Of a DNA stretch of 62,607 nt, positions 45,396-54,715 are shown in pieces (the stretch's first letter is position 1; each line of letters begins with the position of its first letter). Below the pieces are notes generated by a model. That model saw only the letters and a program-made list of their open reading frames with translations, was not told the DNA's origin and made no database searches. Where the stretch lies: the NCBI GenBank assembly GCA_028112705.1, contig JAOGYN010000012.1, positions 1-62,607 on the forward strand. The letters run 5' to 3'. The position numbers and the translations under genes were made by a program. The stretch is from GCA-002712045 sp028112705. GTDB lineage: Bacteria > Pseudomonadota > Alphaproteobacteria > Rhodobacterales > Rhodobacteraceae.

Positions 45396-47048
45396 ATGTT
45401 ATCTTCCTTAGAAATTCATAATATTCTATTAATAGAAAAAATTTCAATCAATTTTACTGATGGTCTAAATGTGTTTACTGGTGAAACTGGTGCTGGTAAA
45501 TCAATTTTGTTGGACTGCATGAATTTTGTTTTAGGTGGTAGGGGGCGGGCTAATTATATCCGCCATGGCGCCGAACAGGGAGAAGTAATTGCAACTTTCA
45601 ATCTTCAGTCTAATCATGATGTTTGGAAAATTTTAAAACAAGCAGGCTTTGAGAACTACGATAATGAATTAATTATAAAACGCATAAATTATAGTGATGG
45701 GAAAAAGGTTGCTTTTATAAACGACCAACGTTGTTCAAATCAAGTATTAAGAGAGCTTTCAAAATCATTAATAGAAATCCAAGATCAAAATGATGATAAT
45801 GGACTGCGGACAGATCAGGGACCACGAAAATTATTAGATATTTTTGGAGGATTGGAGAGCCAAATTAATGACTTGGGAGATATTTGGAACTTTCTGCATA
45901 TTGAGAAAAATAAGCTAATTGAAGTGACAAATAAAGCTGAGAAAATAAAGAACGATGAAGAATATATAAAACACGCAATTAATGAATTAACAACTTTAGC
46001 ACCTCAATTTGATGAAGATATATTGCTGGATGATCGTAGACGTTTTATTAAATTGGCAGAAAAAACTAAAGTTGAGCTGCAGAAATCCTATGAAATCCTC
46101 AATCATGGTTTAGTTGAAAAAAATATTGATGAATCGTTGAGAAATTTAACACAATTGGGAAAAAATTCAGAGCTTAATCTTGAAGTAACTATCGAGTTAC
46201 TTGAAAATGCATCTAATGGGATCATGGGTGCCACAAAAAATATGTTGGGCCATCTATCGAGTTTAAATTTTGAAGGTGATGTATTACAAGAAGTCGAGGA
46301 GCGATTGTTTTCTATACGGGAAATGTCCCGTAAGTATAAAGTTTCACCCAATGAGTTGGATGATTTATCTATTGATTTATCTAATCGACTTAAGGAACTC
46401 GAGTCTTTTACTGATACTCTGGAAGAAACAGAACTTCGTATCATTGGTTTAGAAAAAAAATATAATGAAGCAGCACAAGGTTTAACCAAAAATCGTATTA
46501 TAGCAGCGAAAAAACTTGATGATGCTATGAGAGATCAATTGCCGGCATTAAAGTTGGAACAAGCAGTGTTCACAACAAGTATTGATAGCGTGAGTTCGAG
46601 TATTAACGGAAATGATAAAGTAAGTTTTAATGTTGCAACGAACCCAGGTCTGCCTCTTGGGCCAATAAGTAAAATTGCCTCAGGAGGAGAGCTTTCTAGA
46701 TTTTTGCTTGGCTTGAAGGTATCATTGGCTGATCTAAATCATGGAGTGACTTTGGTATTTGATGAAATAGATAGTGGTGTTGGCGGGGCTACGGCCGATG
46801 CTGTGGGGCGTCGTTTGCGATCATTAGCGAGTGGTTCTCAAATATTAGCAGTTACACATAGTCCTCAGGTTGCTGCTTTGGGCAATCATCATATTAAGGT
46901 TATCAAATATACAGAAAACTCCTTAAATTCTATTAATATTGTACATTTGAGCCCAATAGAGAGAATGGAAGAGATTGGACGAATGTTATCTGGTGGCACG
47001 ATCACATCCGAAGCTAGGTCAGCAGCAAAGGTGTTATTAAGGGGTTAA
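45396..47048 (+). CDS. recN: DNA repair protein RecN
   Basis: 550-residue SMC-like ATPase for double-strand break repair. Walker A is TGETGAGKSILLD near residue 31. Coiled-coil arms occupy the middle, and the C-terminal half contains the ABC-like signature SGGELSRFLLGLK, Walker B VFDEIDSGVGG, and the HSPQVAALGNHH histidine switch. It follows bamD after 19 bases and is probably cotranscribed. No LexA-type site is evident just upstream. Confidence 0.95.
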   Translation: MLSSLEIHNILLIEKISINFTDGLNVFTGETGAGKSILLDCMNFVLGGRGRANYIRHGAEQGEVIATFNLQSNHDVWKILKQAGFENYDNELIIKRINYSDGKKVAFINDQRCSNQVLRELSKSLIEIQDQNDDNGLRTDQGPRKLLDIFGGLESQINDLGDIWNFLHIEKNKLIEVTNKAEKIKNDEEYIKHAINELTTLAPQFDEDILLDDRRRFIKLAEKTKVELQKSYEILNHGLVEKNIDESLRNLTQLGKNSELNLEVTIELLENASNGIMGATKNMLGHLSSLNFEGDVLQEVEERLFSIREMSRKYKVSPNELDDLSIDLSNRLKELESFTDTLEETELRIIGLEKKYNEAAQGLTKNRIIAAKKLDDAMRDQLPALKLEQAVFTTSIDSVSSSINGNDKVSFNVATNPGLPLGPISKIASGGELSRFLLGLKVSLADLNHGVTLVFDEIDSGVGGATADAVGRRLRSLASGSQILAVTHSPQVAALGNHHIKVIKYTENSLNSINIVHLSPIERMEEIGRMLSGGTITSEARSAAKVLLRG

Positions 47049-47180
47049 AAGTGACTATACTCATCATTTTATAATGGAAAAAAAGATAGATTTCTTTCTT
47101 TAAAGCTGCTGTTAATATTTTTATTTATAGGTTTTAGTGACAACCAAATTAATTGGAAACTATTAAACCAGGATGATTGG

Positions 47181-48830
47181 TTGCAAACGAGAGAAATAAT
47201 AATAGATATTTATTCAAAATACCTTCGTAATAGAAAACCAATCTCTATCATGTTTTGGACAGTTGCGTTCGCTGTAGGTCTTGTTGGTGGGTTTGCAGCA
47301 GTTTTATTCCGATTTTCTGTTTCATCGTTGCAAGAAGTATTTTATCAAACTGATGAAATCACATTAGTGTCAAAAATTCATGAAATACCTTGGGCATGGC
47401 TTTTACTTCTGCCGGTTTTGGGTGGTTTAAGTGTGGGTTTAATTCTCCATTATTTTTCAGGGGAGGATAGAAACGGATCTGTATCTGATGTTATTGAGGG
47501 CGCAACGCTGAATAATGGCCGAGTATCTTTAAAGTTTGGGTTAGTTTCAACTTTAGTGTCTTTGGTAACATTAACAACTGGGGGCTCAACAGGTAGAGAA
47601 GGCCCGGTAGTTCATTTGGCAGCAGTTACTTCAACTTGGATCTCAAATTTCATGAATGTTGAGGATATTTCTGCTCGTGATCTATTGGGATGTGCGGTCG
47701 CAGCTGCGGTGAGTGCCTCATTCAATGCTCCTATTGCTGGAACTCTTTTTGCCCTTGAGGTTATCTTAAGGCATTTTGCAATCCATGCTTTTGCACCTAT
47801 TGCGATTGCTTCTGTCGCTGGTACAATCATTGGCCGTTTTTTTTATGGAAATGTGACTGAATTCACATTAGGAAATGAAACGACATTTGCTTTTTACTCA
47901 GAGTTACCTGCCTTTATGATTTTAGGATTGGTTTGTGGATTGGTTTCCATAGTTTTTATAAAGACAATATTTCTGATTGATGATTTTACGAGTAAGGTTC
48001 AACATAAAAATAATATTCCAATTTGGTTGAGGCCGACGGTGGCAGGATTTTTTTTAGGCATTATAGCTATAAAATTTCCACATATAATTGGTGTTGGATA
48101 TGAAACAACCTCTAATGCTTTGACTGGGCAGTTTGAACTTAAGACAATTATTATATTTGCTATAATTAAGGTTGTAGCAGTTGTTTTCACAATGGCTGGC
48201 CGAATGGGTGGCGGTATATTTTCGCCTTCATTGATGATTGGTGCCTTGACTGGTTTGGGTTTTGGATTACTAGCTACCTCAATCTTCCCAACTGCTTCTG
48301 GATCAGAAACTTTGTATGCATTGGCTGGGATGGGTGCTGTTGCCGCCGCTGTTTTGGGGGCCCCCATATCGACTACGTTAATAGTTTTCGAGCTAACTGG
48401 GAATTGGCAAGTTGGTCTTGCTGTTATGGCGGCTGTTTCTACGTCCACCGCATTAACGAGTAAATTTGTAGATAAGTCTTTTTTCTTAAACCAGCTAACC
48501 CGTCGAAATTTAAATCTAATTAGTGGTCCTCAATTTTATTTATTACGGAATAATAGTGTTGGAAATGTAATGAAAAAAAATCACTCAGATCTAATTAATC
48601 ACAAAGATTTTGAAAAAGATATTTTCAAAAAAATTGACTCTATTGAGTTGGATAATTCACTCGAGTTGGCTCTTCATATTTTTGAACAAGATAATGTGGA
48701 TTATCTATTTGTTGTTAGACCAGAGAGTGAGAAAACAATATCTAATGTTATAGGTGTTTTATATTATTTAGATGTAATGAAGATTTATACTGAGGTTTTG
48801 ATCAAAAATTCACAGGAAGAGCATTCATAA
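47181..48830 (+). CDS. ClC-family chloride channel or H+/Cl- antiporter with C-terminal CBS-like region
   Basis: 549-residue membrane protein with about ten hydrophobic segments. The ClC selectivity motifs are clear: GGSTGREGPVVH (GxxxGREGP with the gating glutamate) and GGGIFSPSLMIG (GIFxP). The first motif reads NGSVSDVI rather than GSGIP. After about residue 450 a soluble region resembling a CBS pair follows (LELALHIFEQDNVDYLFVV). Whether it is a channel or an antiporter cannot be settled by eye. The start is TTG with AGGA eight bases upstream; no earlier ATG fits. It converges with cobT. Confidence 0.85.
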   Translation: MQTREIIIDIYSKYLRNRKPISIMFWTVAFAVGLVGGFAAVLFRFSVSSLQEVFYQTDEITLVSKIHEIPWAWLLLLPVLGGLSVGLILHYFSGEDRNGSVSDVIEGATLNNGRVSLKFGLVSTLVSLVTLTTGGSTGREGPVVHLAAVTSTWISNFMNVEDISARDLLGCAVAAAVSASFNAPIAGTLFALEVILRHFAIHAFAPIAIASVAGTIIGRFFYGNVTEFTLGNETTFAFYSELPAFMILGLVCGLVSIVFIKTIFLIDDFTSKVQHKNNIPIWLRPTVAGFFLGIIAIKFPHIIGVGYETTSNALTGQFELKTIIIFAIIKVVAVVFTMAGRMGGGIFSPSLMIGALTGLGFGLLATSIFPTASGSETLYALAGMGAVAAAVLGAPISTTLIVFELTGNWQVGLAVMAAVSTSTALTSKFVDKSFFLNQLTRRNLNLISGPQFYLLRNNSVGNVMKKNHSDLINHKDFEKDIFKKIDSIELDNSLELALHIFEQDNVDYLFVVRPESEKTISNVIGVLYYLDVMKIYTEVLIKNSQEEHS

Positions 48831-48853
48831 ATATATAAAAAATATAATTTTGA

Positions 48854-50728
48854 TTAAATAATTCTTCTTTTATTTTTGTGTTTTTTGTCAGGGTTTTTAT
48901 TATCAAATAATTCTGCCAACTGTTCAGTCATGGCACCAGCTAATTGCTCAACATCAGTGATGGTTACTGCATGCTCATAATATCTTGTTACGTCATGACC
49001 AATTCCTATAGCAATTAATTCTATCATATTTTTATTTTGTATCATGTTAATCACATCACGTAGATGTTTTTCCAAATAACTTGCAGAATTAACAGATAAG
49101 GTACTATCGTCGACAGGGGCGCCATCCGAAATCACCATAAGTATTTTTCTTGCTTCTCCACGGGACATTATGCGTTTGAACGCCCATTCTAGCGCTTCGC
49201 CGTCTATATTCTCTTTTAACAGACCCTCTTTCATCATTAATCCAAGATTTGGCCTTGTTCGTCGCCATGGAGCATCTGCTCCCTTATAAATTATATGTCG
49301 TAAATCATTTAATCGGCCAGGTGTTTGTTCTCTACCATCGTGCAACCAAGCCTCGCGACTTTGCCCACCTTTCCATGCTTTTGTGGTAAAGCCTAATATT
49401 TCGACTTTAACTTGGCAACGCTCCAAGGTCCTGGCCAAAACATCTGCACAAATGGCTGCTATTGATATTGGTCGCCCTCTCATTGATCCAGAATTGTCTA
49501 ATAATAGAGTGACCACAGTGTCACGAAATTCAATATCACTTTCGACTTTAAAGGATAGAGGTGTGGTAGGATTGGATATAACACGAGCAAGTCTACCACA
49601 ATCTAATATGCCTTCTTCCATATCGAATAACCAACTTCTATTTTGCTGCGCCTGCAATCTTCTTTGTAATTTGTTTGCTAATCTACTTACTGCACCTTTT
49701 AATGGCTCTAACTGTTGATCTAGATAAGCTCTTAAGCGCTCTAACTCCGCTGGTTCAGCTAGTTCTTCTGCCAATATCTCTTCATCAAAGTTTGTATTAT
49801 AAACTTTATAATTTGGGTCAGCATCTGAATAGTGATTTTTAGGAGGTGGATCCATTGATTGATCACCATCAGGCATTTCTGCATCTTCTGACATATCTGA
49901 ATCATCAAGATCGTCTGCACTTATTTGCGCTTGTGAGGGGTCAGTGTCTTTGTCTCCACCATCTTCTGGGTCTTGTTCCCAGTCTTCTTGTTCTTCTTGA
50001 CTTTCATTTCCATCACTTTCTTGGTTTTCTTCTTGATCTTCCTGCTCAGCATCTTCTTGTTGGTCGTTGTCACTTTGATCTGGATCTTCTCCCAGTTGGT
50101 CGCCAAATCCTAGTTCTTCTATTACCTGTCTTGTTAATTTTGAAAACTCTATTTGATTGGTGAGGGTTTCTTTCAGATTGTTTAAAGTTTCTTTTGCGTC
50201 TGATCCAAATAGGTCTGAACGTAAGTTTACAATATCTTGAGCTACTTTTGGTAAAGATCGGTTTGTTGCGAGTTGTCTGAATAAGAAGCTAGCAGCTACA
50301 CTGATCGGTACGTCAGCCGGTTCATTTATACTATCATACCCCAGCTTTACACATTCTGATTCAATTTTTGCATCTATATTACTTGCTGTCCCTGGCATTA
50401 CTCGAGCCCCTAAGGCTTCTACCCGAACAGTTTCCATTGCCTCATAAAGGTCTTTAGCTACTTGTCCTTGTGGCATATATTTATTGTGTGTTTTCGCATT
50501 ATGAAATCGGATCTTTAATGCATAAGCATCAGCAGTTCCTCTGGCCAACATGACCTCTTCTTTTGTTAAGCTTCTGCTTATTTGGGGTAAGCGAATTGTT
50601 TCGTTTGAAACACCTGGCGGATCTATGGTAAAGGCCACATTTAATTCAGGTTCATTTGCTAAAGATTTAGTTGCTTCAGCTAATGCTTTCTTGAATGGGT
50701 CCGCTGGATTAACATTTGATTTAGACAA
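48854..50728 (-). CDS. cobT: Aerobic cobaltochelatase subunit CobT
   Basis: 624-residue subunit of the ATP-dependent CobNST chelatase that inserts cobalt into hydrogenobyrinic acid a,c-diamide in aerobic B12 synthesis. The N-terminal region (1-205) is followed by a strongly acidic low-complexity linker (about 211-295) and a C-terminal von Willebrand A domain with the MIDAS motif DNSGS at 411-415. This matches CobT. A weak antisense frame over the linker is an artefact of the D/E/Q-rich codons. It lies 35 bases after cobS. The large subunit cobN is not in the window. Confidence 0.92.
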   Translation of the reverse strand: MSKSNVNPADPFKKALAEATKSLANEPELNVAFTIDPPGVSNETIRLPQISRSLTKEEVMLARGTADAYALKIRFHNAKTHNKYMPQGQVAKDLYEAMETVRVEALGARVMPGTASNIDAKIESECVKLGYDSINEPADVPISVAASFLFRQLATNRSLPKVAQDIVNLRSDLFGSDAKETLNNLKETLTNQIEFSKLTRQVIEELGFGDQLGEDPDQSDNDQQEDAEQEDQEENQESDGNESQEEQEDWEQDPEDGGDKDTDPSQAQISADDLDDSDMSEDAEMPDGDQSMDPPPKNHYSDADPNYKVYNTNFDEEILAEELAEPAELERLRAYLDQQLEPLKGAVSRLANKLQRRLQAQQNRSWLFDMEEGILDCGRLARVISNPTTPLSFKVESDIEFRDTVVTLLLDNSGSMRGRPISIAAICADVLARTLERCQVKVEILGFTTKAWKGGQSREAWLHDGREQTPGRLNDLRHIIYKGADAPWRRTRPNLGLMMKEGLLKENIDGEALEWAFKRIMSRGEARKILMVISDGAPVDDSTLSVNSASYLEKHLRDVINMIQNKNMIELIAIGIGHDVTRYYEHAVTITDVEQLAGAMTEQLAELFDNKNPDKKHKNKRRII

Positions 50729-50763
50729 ATTTTACTTCCTAAAGGTTATTTCTTTCGAAGTGT

Positions 50764-51750
50764 TTAACCAAGACTTACACTAGCAGCCGATTCTGGGAGT
50801 TCTTCGTCAAAACATCGTTGATAAAATTCGGCAACTGTTTCACGTTCTAACTCATCACATTTATTTAAGAATGTAACGCGAAAAGCATAACCGACATCAT
50901 CAAAAATACTAGCATTTTGAGCCCAGGCAATAACTGTTCTAGGGCTCATTACTGTTGATAGGTCGCCTTGCATAAATGCAGTTCTAGATAAATCTGCGAC
51001 CGTTACCATTTGACTAACTATCTTTTTACCTTTTTCATTATCATAACTTGGGTTCTTGGATAAAACTATCCGTGATTCAGCTTCGTGAGAAAGATAATTT
51101 AGTGTTGCTACTAAGGACCATCGATCCATTTGGCCTTGATTGATTTGCTGTGTCCCATGATATAAGCCTGTGGTATCACCAAGTCCAACAGTGTTTGCTG
51201 TTGCAAAAATTCTAAATGATGGATGCGGTGAGATCACTTTATTTTGATCCAAAAGAGTGAGCTTTCCGTCAACCTCTAATACCCGCTGTATCACAAACAT
51301 TACGTCAGCTCGGCCTGCATCATACTCGTCAAAAACAATTGCAGTATTGGTGCTTAAAGCCCAAGGTAAAATACCTTCTTGAAATTCAGTTATTTGCTTT
51401 CCATCTTTGAGTTTAATAGCGTCTTTGCCAATTAGGTCTATTCTACTGATGTGGCTATCTAGATTTACCCTAACTGTTGGCCAGTTTAATCTAGCAGCAA
51501 CTTGTTCAATATGAGTAGATTTTCCAGTGCCGTGATAGCCTTGAATAATCAATCTACGATTGTATGCGAAACTTGCTAAAATAGCTAATGTTGTATCATG
51601 ATCAAATTGATAGTTTTTGTCAATTTCAGGAACTCGATCTGATTTATTTGCAAAACCTTTTACTTTTATTTTGCTCTCGATTCCAAATACTTTGGATATT
51701 GAAATATCTTCTGTTGGAAGAACGTTCAAACCTGTATCACCATCTGCCAT
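50764..51750 (-). CDS. cobS: Aerobic cobaltochelatase AAA+ subunit CobS
   Basis: 328-residue AAA+ ATPase partner of CobT. Walker A is GYHGTGKST at residues 71-79 and Walker B is AIVFDEYDAGRADVM; FRIFATANTVG is the sensor-1 strand. The ATG at 51750 is chosen because AGGA lies eight bases upstream; the frame continues two codons to a TTG at 51756. CobS and CobT form a chaperone-like motor resembling magnesium chelatase BchI/BchD. With the upstream 334-base gap, this is the first gene of the pair. Confidence 0.94.
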   Translation of the reverse strand: MADGDTGLNVLPTEDISISKVFGIESKIKVKGFANKSDRVPEIDKNYQFDHDTTLAILASFAYNRRLIIQGYHGTGKSTHIEQVAARLNWPTVRVNLDSHISRIDLIGKDAIKLKDGKQITEFQEGILPWALSTNTAIVFDEYDAGRADVMFVIQRVLEVDGKLTLLDQNKVISPHPSFRIFATANTVGLGDTTGLYHGTQQINQGQMDRWSLVATLNYLSHEAESRIVLSKNPSYDNEKGKKIVSQMVTVADLSRTAFMQGDLSTVMSPRTVIAWAQNASIFDDVGYAFRVTFLNKCDELERETVAEFYQRCFDEELPESAASVSLG

Positions 51751-52084
51751 TTTCAATCCTTTAAAACATTGGGAGTTTTTAAATCATATATTTTAACCAT
51801 AGGTTATTGACGCAAAAATTAACGGCATGCAAGAGAAAGGATTAATAAAATTAACCGAAATTATCAAAATATGTAATATTGTTGAGTTTTCTTGTAGCCT
51901 AGGTGAATGTAAAAGAGTTTGAAACCTTCTAATCATTAAGAAATTGTTTGTTAGTTTTTGGAGCTGATTATACTAAATGTTAATAATGTTATAGAATTAT
52001 TACTTTGAACATCAATAATTTATAGACTAACTATCAATCAAATTTTAATTAATCGACTTAGATGAGATGAGATGAGATGAGATT
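51751..52084. promoter_or_regulatory. Divergent promoter region between cobS and the amidohydrolase gene
   Basis: About 330 AT-rich bases without a supportable gene. Divergent promoters are expected here, but I cannot name hexamers confidently. No cobalamin-riboswitch box is recognisable by eye. The right end holds a pentanucleotide tandem repeat described separately. Confidence 0.45.
52061..52083 (+). repeat. GATGA pentanucleotide tandem repeat before a start codon
   Basis: Four perfect GATGA units (52061-52080) plus GAT end one base before the ATG at 52085. The repeated GATGAG is the only Shine-Dalgarno-like sequence available, and each unit contains an ATG followed by an early in-frame stop. 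Copy-number changes would alter ribosome-binding spacing. Confidence 0.85.
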
Positions 52085-52843
52085 ATGCGCAGACCAGTCA
52101 TAGGGATAGTTGGTAATAACTATATGGTAAACGACGAGTACCCAGTTCATGCCTCTGGGCAAATGAATTGTGCTGTGGTTTCAGAAGTTATGAACTGTAT
52201 ACCCATAATAGTCCCTACCAATCCAAAATATTCATCTTTAACTGAGTTGATGGCTATTTGTGATGGTTTTTTGTTCACTGGTGCTCAACCCAATGTCCAT
52301 CCAGAAGAATATGGACATGAACCAACTGAGGCACATGGTAAGTTTGACCGAGATCGAGATCAGGTGGCCTTGCCTTTAATTCGAAACTGTGTTGATCGAG
52401 GTCAACCCATCTTTGGAGTTTGTCGGGGTTTTCAAGAGTTTAATGTTGCAATGGGTGGTACTCTTCATCCAGAAATCCGAGAGATCTCTGGACGTGAAAA
52501 TCACAGGATGCCGCCCGACGGTACCTTAGAAGAAAAGTTTGCTCTACGTCATAAGGTAAACTTTGAAGTAGGTGGTGTTTTTGAGCGAATTTTAAACTCG
52601 CGTTCAGTTTCAGTTAATTCATTGCATGGGCAAGGTATACTAGATCCTGGTCCTCAAGTAATAATTGAAGGTTGGGCACCTGATAAAACGCCTGAAGCTA
52701 TAAAAATAGAAGGAGCTAAAGGATTCTCTTTGGCAGTGCAATGGCATCCTGAATGGAATGCGAAAGAGGATCCTGTATCAAGCCCACTATTTGAGGAGTT
52801 TAGTAAAGCAGCTTATAAGTGGCAGGATGATTCTAAAAAATGA
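52085..52843 (+). CDS. Class-I glutamine amidotransferase-like hydrolase (peptidase C26, PuuD-like)
   Basis: 252-residue protein of the gamma-glutamyl-gamma-aminobutyrate hydrolase group. The nucleophile cysteine is in FGVCRGFQEFNVAMGGTL, and the catalytic histidine and glutamate are in VQWHPEWN; an N-terminal RRPVIGIVGNN and the VNSLHGQGI loop match the family. Such enzymes free GABA in the putrescine pathway or cleave other gamma-glutamyl amides. No other putrescine genes are nearby, so the substrate is open. Translation starts at the ATG after the GATGA repeat. Confidence 0.8.
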   Translation: MRRPVIGIVGNNYMVNDEYPVHASGQMNCAVVSEVMNCIPIIVPTNPKYSSLTELMAICDGFLFTGAQPNVHPEEYGHEPTEAHGKFDRDRDQVALPLIRNCVDRGQPIFGVCRGFQEFNVAMGGTLHPEIREISGRENHRMPPDGTLEEKFALRHKVNFEVGGVFERILNSRSVSVNSLHGQGILDPGPQVIIEGWAPDKTPEAIKIEGAKGFSLAVQWHPEWNAKEDPVSSPLFEEFSKAAYKWQDDSKK

Positions 52844-52932
52844 CAAAGTATTATTCCATCTTTAGTACAAATTAGATATGAATGAACCTTTGAATATCGA
52901 AACTCTTTTTAAATGTAAGTTTTTTTTGTAAA

Positions 52933-54540
52933 CTATATCATCATCTGTTTTATGGAATTCAAAGTTAATTCTGGGTAGTCTCGTTCTACTCTGTCGATAT
53001 CCCATTGAAGCCTTGTCATGAAAACTGGATCTCCATCGTTATCTTCGGCCATATGTCCTTTATTTGAATTTGAAAACTCTTCTATTTTATTCCTTGAGCC
53101 AGTTAGCCAACGAGCGGATGTGAATTGCGTAGTATCAAAATGGACTGGGATTCCATACTCAATTTCAATTCTGCTCGCTAAAACTTCAAATTGTAAAGCG
53201 CCAACCACTCCCACGATAAAACCTGATCCGATCATTGGTTTGAATAACTTTGCTGCGCCCTCTTCAGCAAATTGTATTAATGCTTTTTCTAAATTTTTAC
53301 CCTTCATTGGATCTGTTGATCTGACAGACTTTAATAATTCGGGTGCAAATGATGGTATGCCAATAAATCTTATTTTTTCTCCTTCGGTTAGGGCGTCTCC
53401 AATTCTCAATTGTCCATGATTTGGAATTCCAATTATATCACCGGCCCAAGCTTCTTCAGCTAACTCCCGGTCTGCAGCTAAAAATAAAACTGGGTTCGAA
53501 ATAGCCATTACCTTTTTGGATCTAACATGCGTTAACTTCATTCCACGTTTAAAATGCCCTGAGCATATTCTTACAAAAGCAACTCTATCGCGATGTTTGG
53601 GATCCATATTGGCTTGTACTTTAAATACGAAACCTGACACAGATTCTTCAAAAGCATTAATTGATCTAGGTTCGGCCTCCCTCATCAATGGTTCGGGCCC
53701 AAAATTTCCTAAACCATCCATTAATTCTTGCACTCCGAAAGAATTGATTGCAGATCCAAACCATATTGGAGATAATGTTCCTTCTAAAAATGCTTTCTGA
53801 TCAAAAGGAGGCAACAACTCCCGAGCCATTTCAACCTCTTCTCTTAGTTGGGCCAACAATTGTTCTGGTACATATGTCTCTATTTTCGGATCATCTAAAC
53901 CCTCAATCTGCACGCTCTCTGATACAATATTTCTTTCACTTCTATCCATGATTTCCAGGCGATCATTTAAAAGATCATAGCATCCCAGAAACTCCTTCCC
54001 AACACCGATAGGCCAGCTTGCAGGCGTAACATCTATTGCTAAATTAGATTGAATTTCATCAATTATTTCTAGTATATCTCTACTTTCTTGGTCCATTTTA
54101 TTGCAAAAAGTAAAAACTGGCATATCTCTTAAGCGACAAACCTCAAATAATTTTTTTGTTTGACTTTCTACACCTTTAGCTCCGTCAATAACCATTATTG
54201 CTGAATCTACGGCTGTAAGTGTTCGATAGGTATCTTCAGAAAAATCGGAATGACCTGGAGTATCTACTAAATTGAATCGATAATTTTTATACTCAAAGGA
54301 CATTGCTGAGGCGGAAACTGATATTCCGCGATCCTGTTCCATTTTCATGAAGTCAGAACGAGTTCGACGGGACTCGCCTTTAGCTCGCACTTGTCCAGCT
54401 AATTGAATAGCACCTCCATAAAGTAGAAATTTTTCTGTTAAAGTTGTTTTACCAGCATCTGGATGAGAAATTATGGCAAAAGTTCTTCGCCTATTTATTT
54501 CTATTTCTTTTTTAGCTGATTTACTTTTATATTCTGACAT
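52933..54540 (-). CDS. prfC: Peptide chain release factor 3
   Basis: 535-residue translational GTPase that recycles RF1 and RF2. The G1 loop is SHPDAGKTTL, switch II is DTPGHSDF and G4 is NKMD; the length and the C-terminal RF3-specific domain (FEVLASRIEIEYGI, ARWL) separate it from EF-G and TypA. It is transcribed alone, convergent with the hydrolase gene (89-base gap) and divergent from the SDR gene. Confidence 0.95.
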   Translation of the reverse strand: MSEYKSKSAKKEIEINRRRTFAIISHPDAGKTTLTEKFLLYGGAIQLAGQVRAKGESRRTRSDFMKMEQDRGISVSASAMSFEYKNYRFNLVDTPGHSDFSEDTYRTLTAVDSAIMVIDGAKGVESQTKKLFEVCRLRDMPVFTFCNKMDQESRDILEIIDEIQSNLAIDVTPASWPIGVGKEFLGCYDLLNDRLEIMDRSERNIVSESVQIEGLDDPKIETYVPEQLLAQLREEVEMARELLPPFDQKAFLEGTLSPIWFGSAINSFGVQELMDGLGNFGPEPLMREAEPRSINAFEESVSGFVFKVQANMDPKHRDRVAFVRICSGHFKRGMKLTHVRSKKVMAISNPVLFLAADRELAEEAWAGDIIGIPNHGQLRIGDALTEGEKIRFIGIPSFAPELLKSVRSTDPMKGKNLEKALIQFAEEGAAKLFKPMIGSGFIVGVVGALQFEVLASRIEIEYGIPVHFDTTQFTSARWLTGSRNKIEEFSNSNKGHMAEDNDGDPVFMTRLQWDIDRVERDYPELTLNSIKQMMI

Positions 54541-54715
54541 GCGGCGTGGTATAGAGCGAGAATTTCAGTGATGCAATGTCGGTTTATGATTAACTGTTAT
54601 ATACTATTACTAATTATTACACATCTTTGATATTCTGATTGCATCTTATAATAAGAAAACTTTAAACTGATACTAACACTTAATAATTTTTATGAAATGT
54701 AATGAGGACAAAAAT

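Noticed and set aside
49383..50163. Frames antisense to cobT rich in Leu, Val and His
   Set aside because: They mirror the D/E/Q-rich low-complexity linker of CobT and show no family features or ribosome-binding sites.
51751..52060. Cobalamin riboswitch upstream of cobS
   Set aside because: No recognisable B12-box or the expected GC-rich multi-stem structure is present in this AT-rich spacer.
52062..52079. ATG codons within the GATGA repeat as the start of the hydrolase gene
   Set aside because: The in-frame ATG at 52067 runs into TGA within two codons, and the others are out of frame with the coding region.
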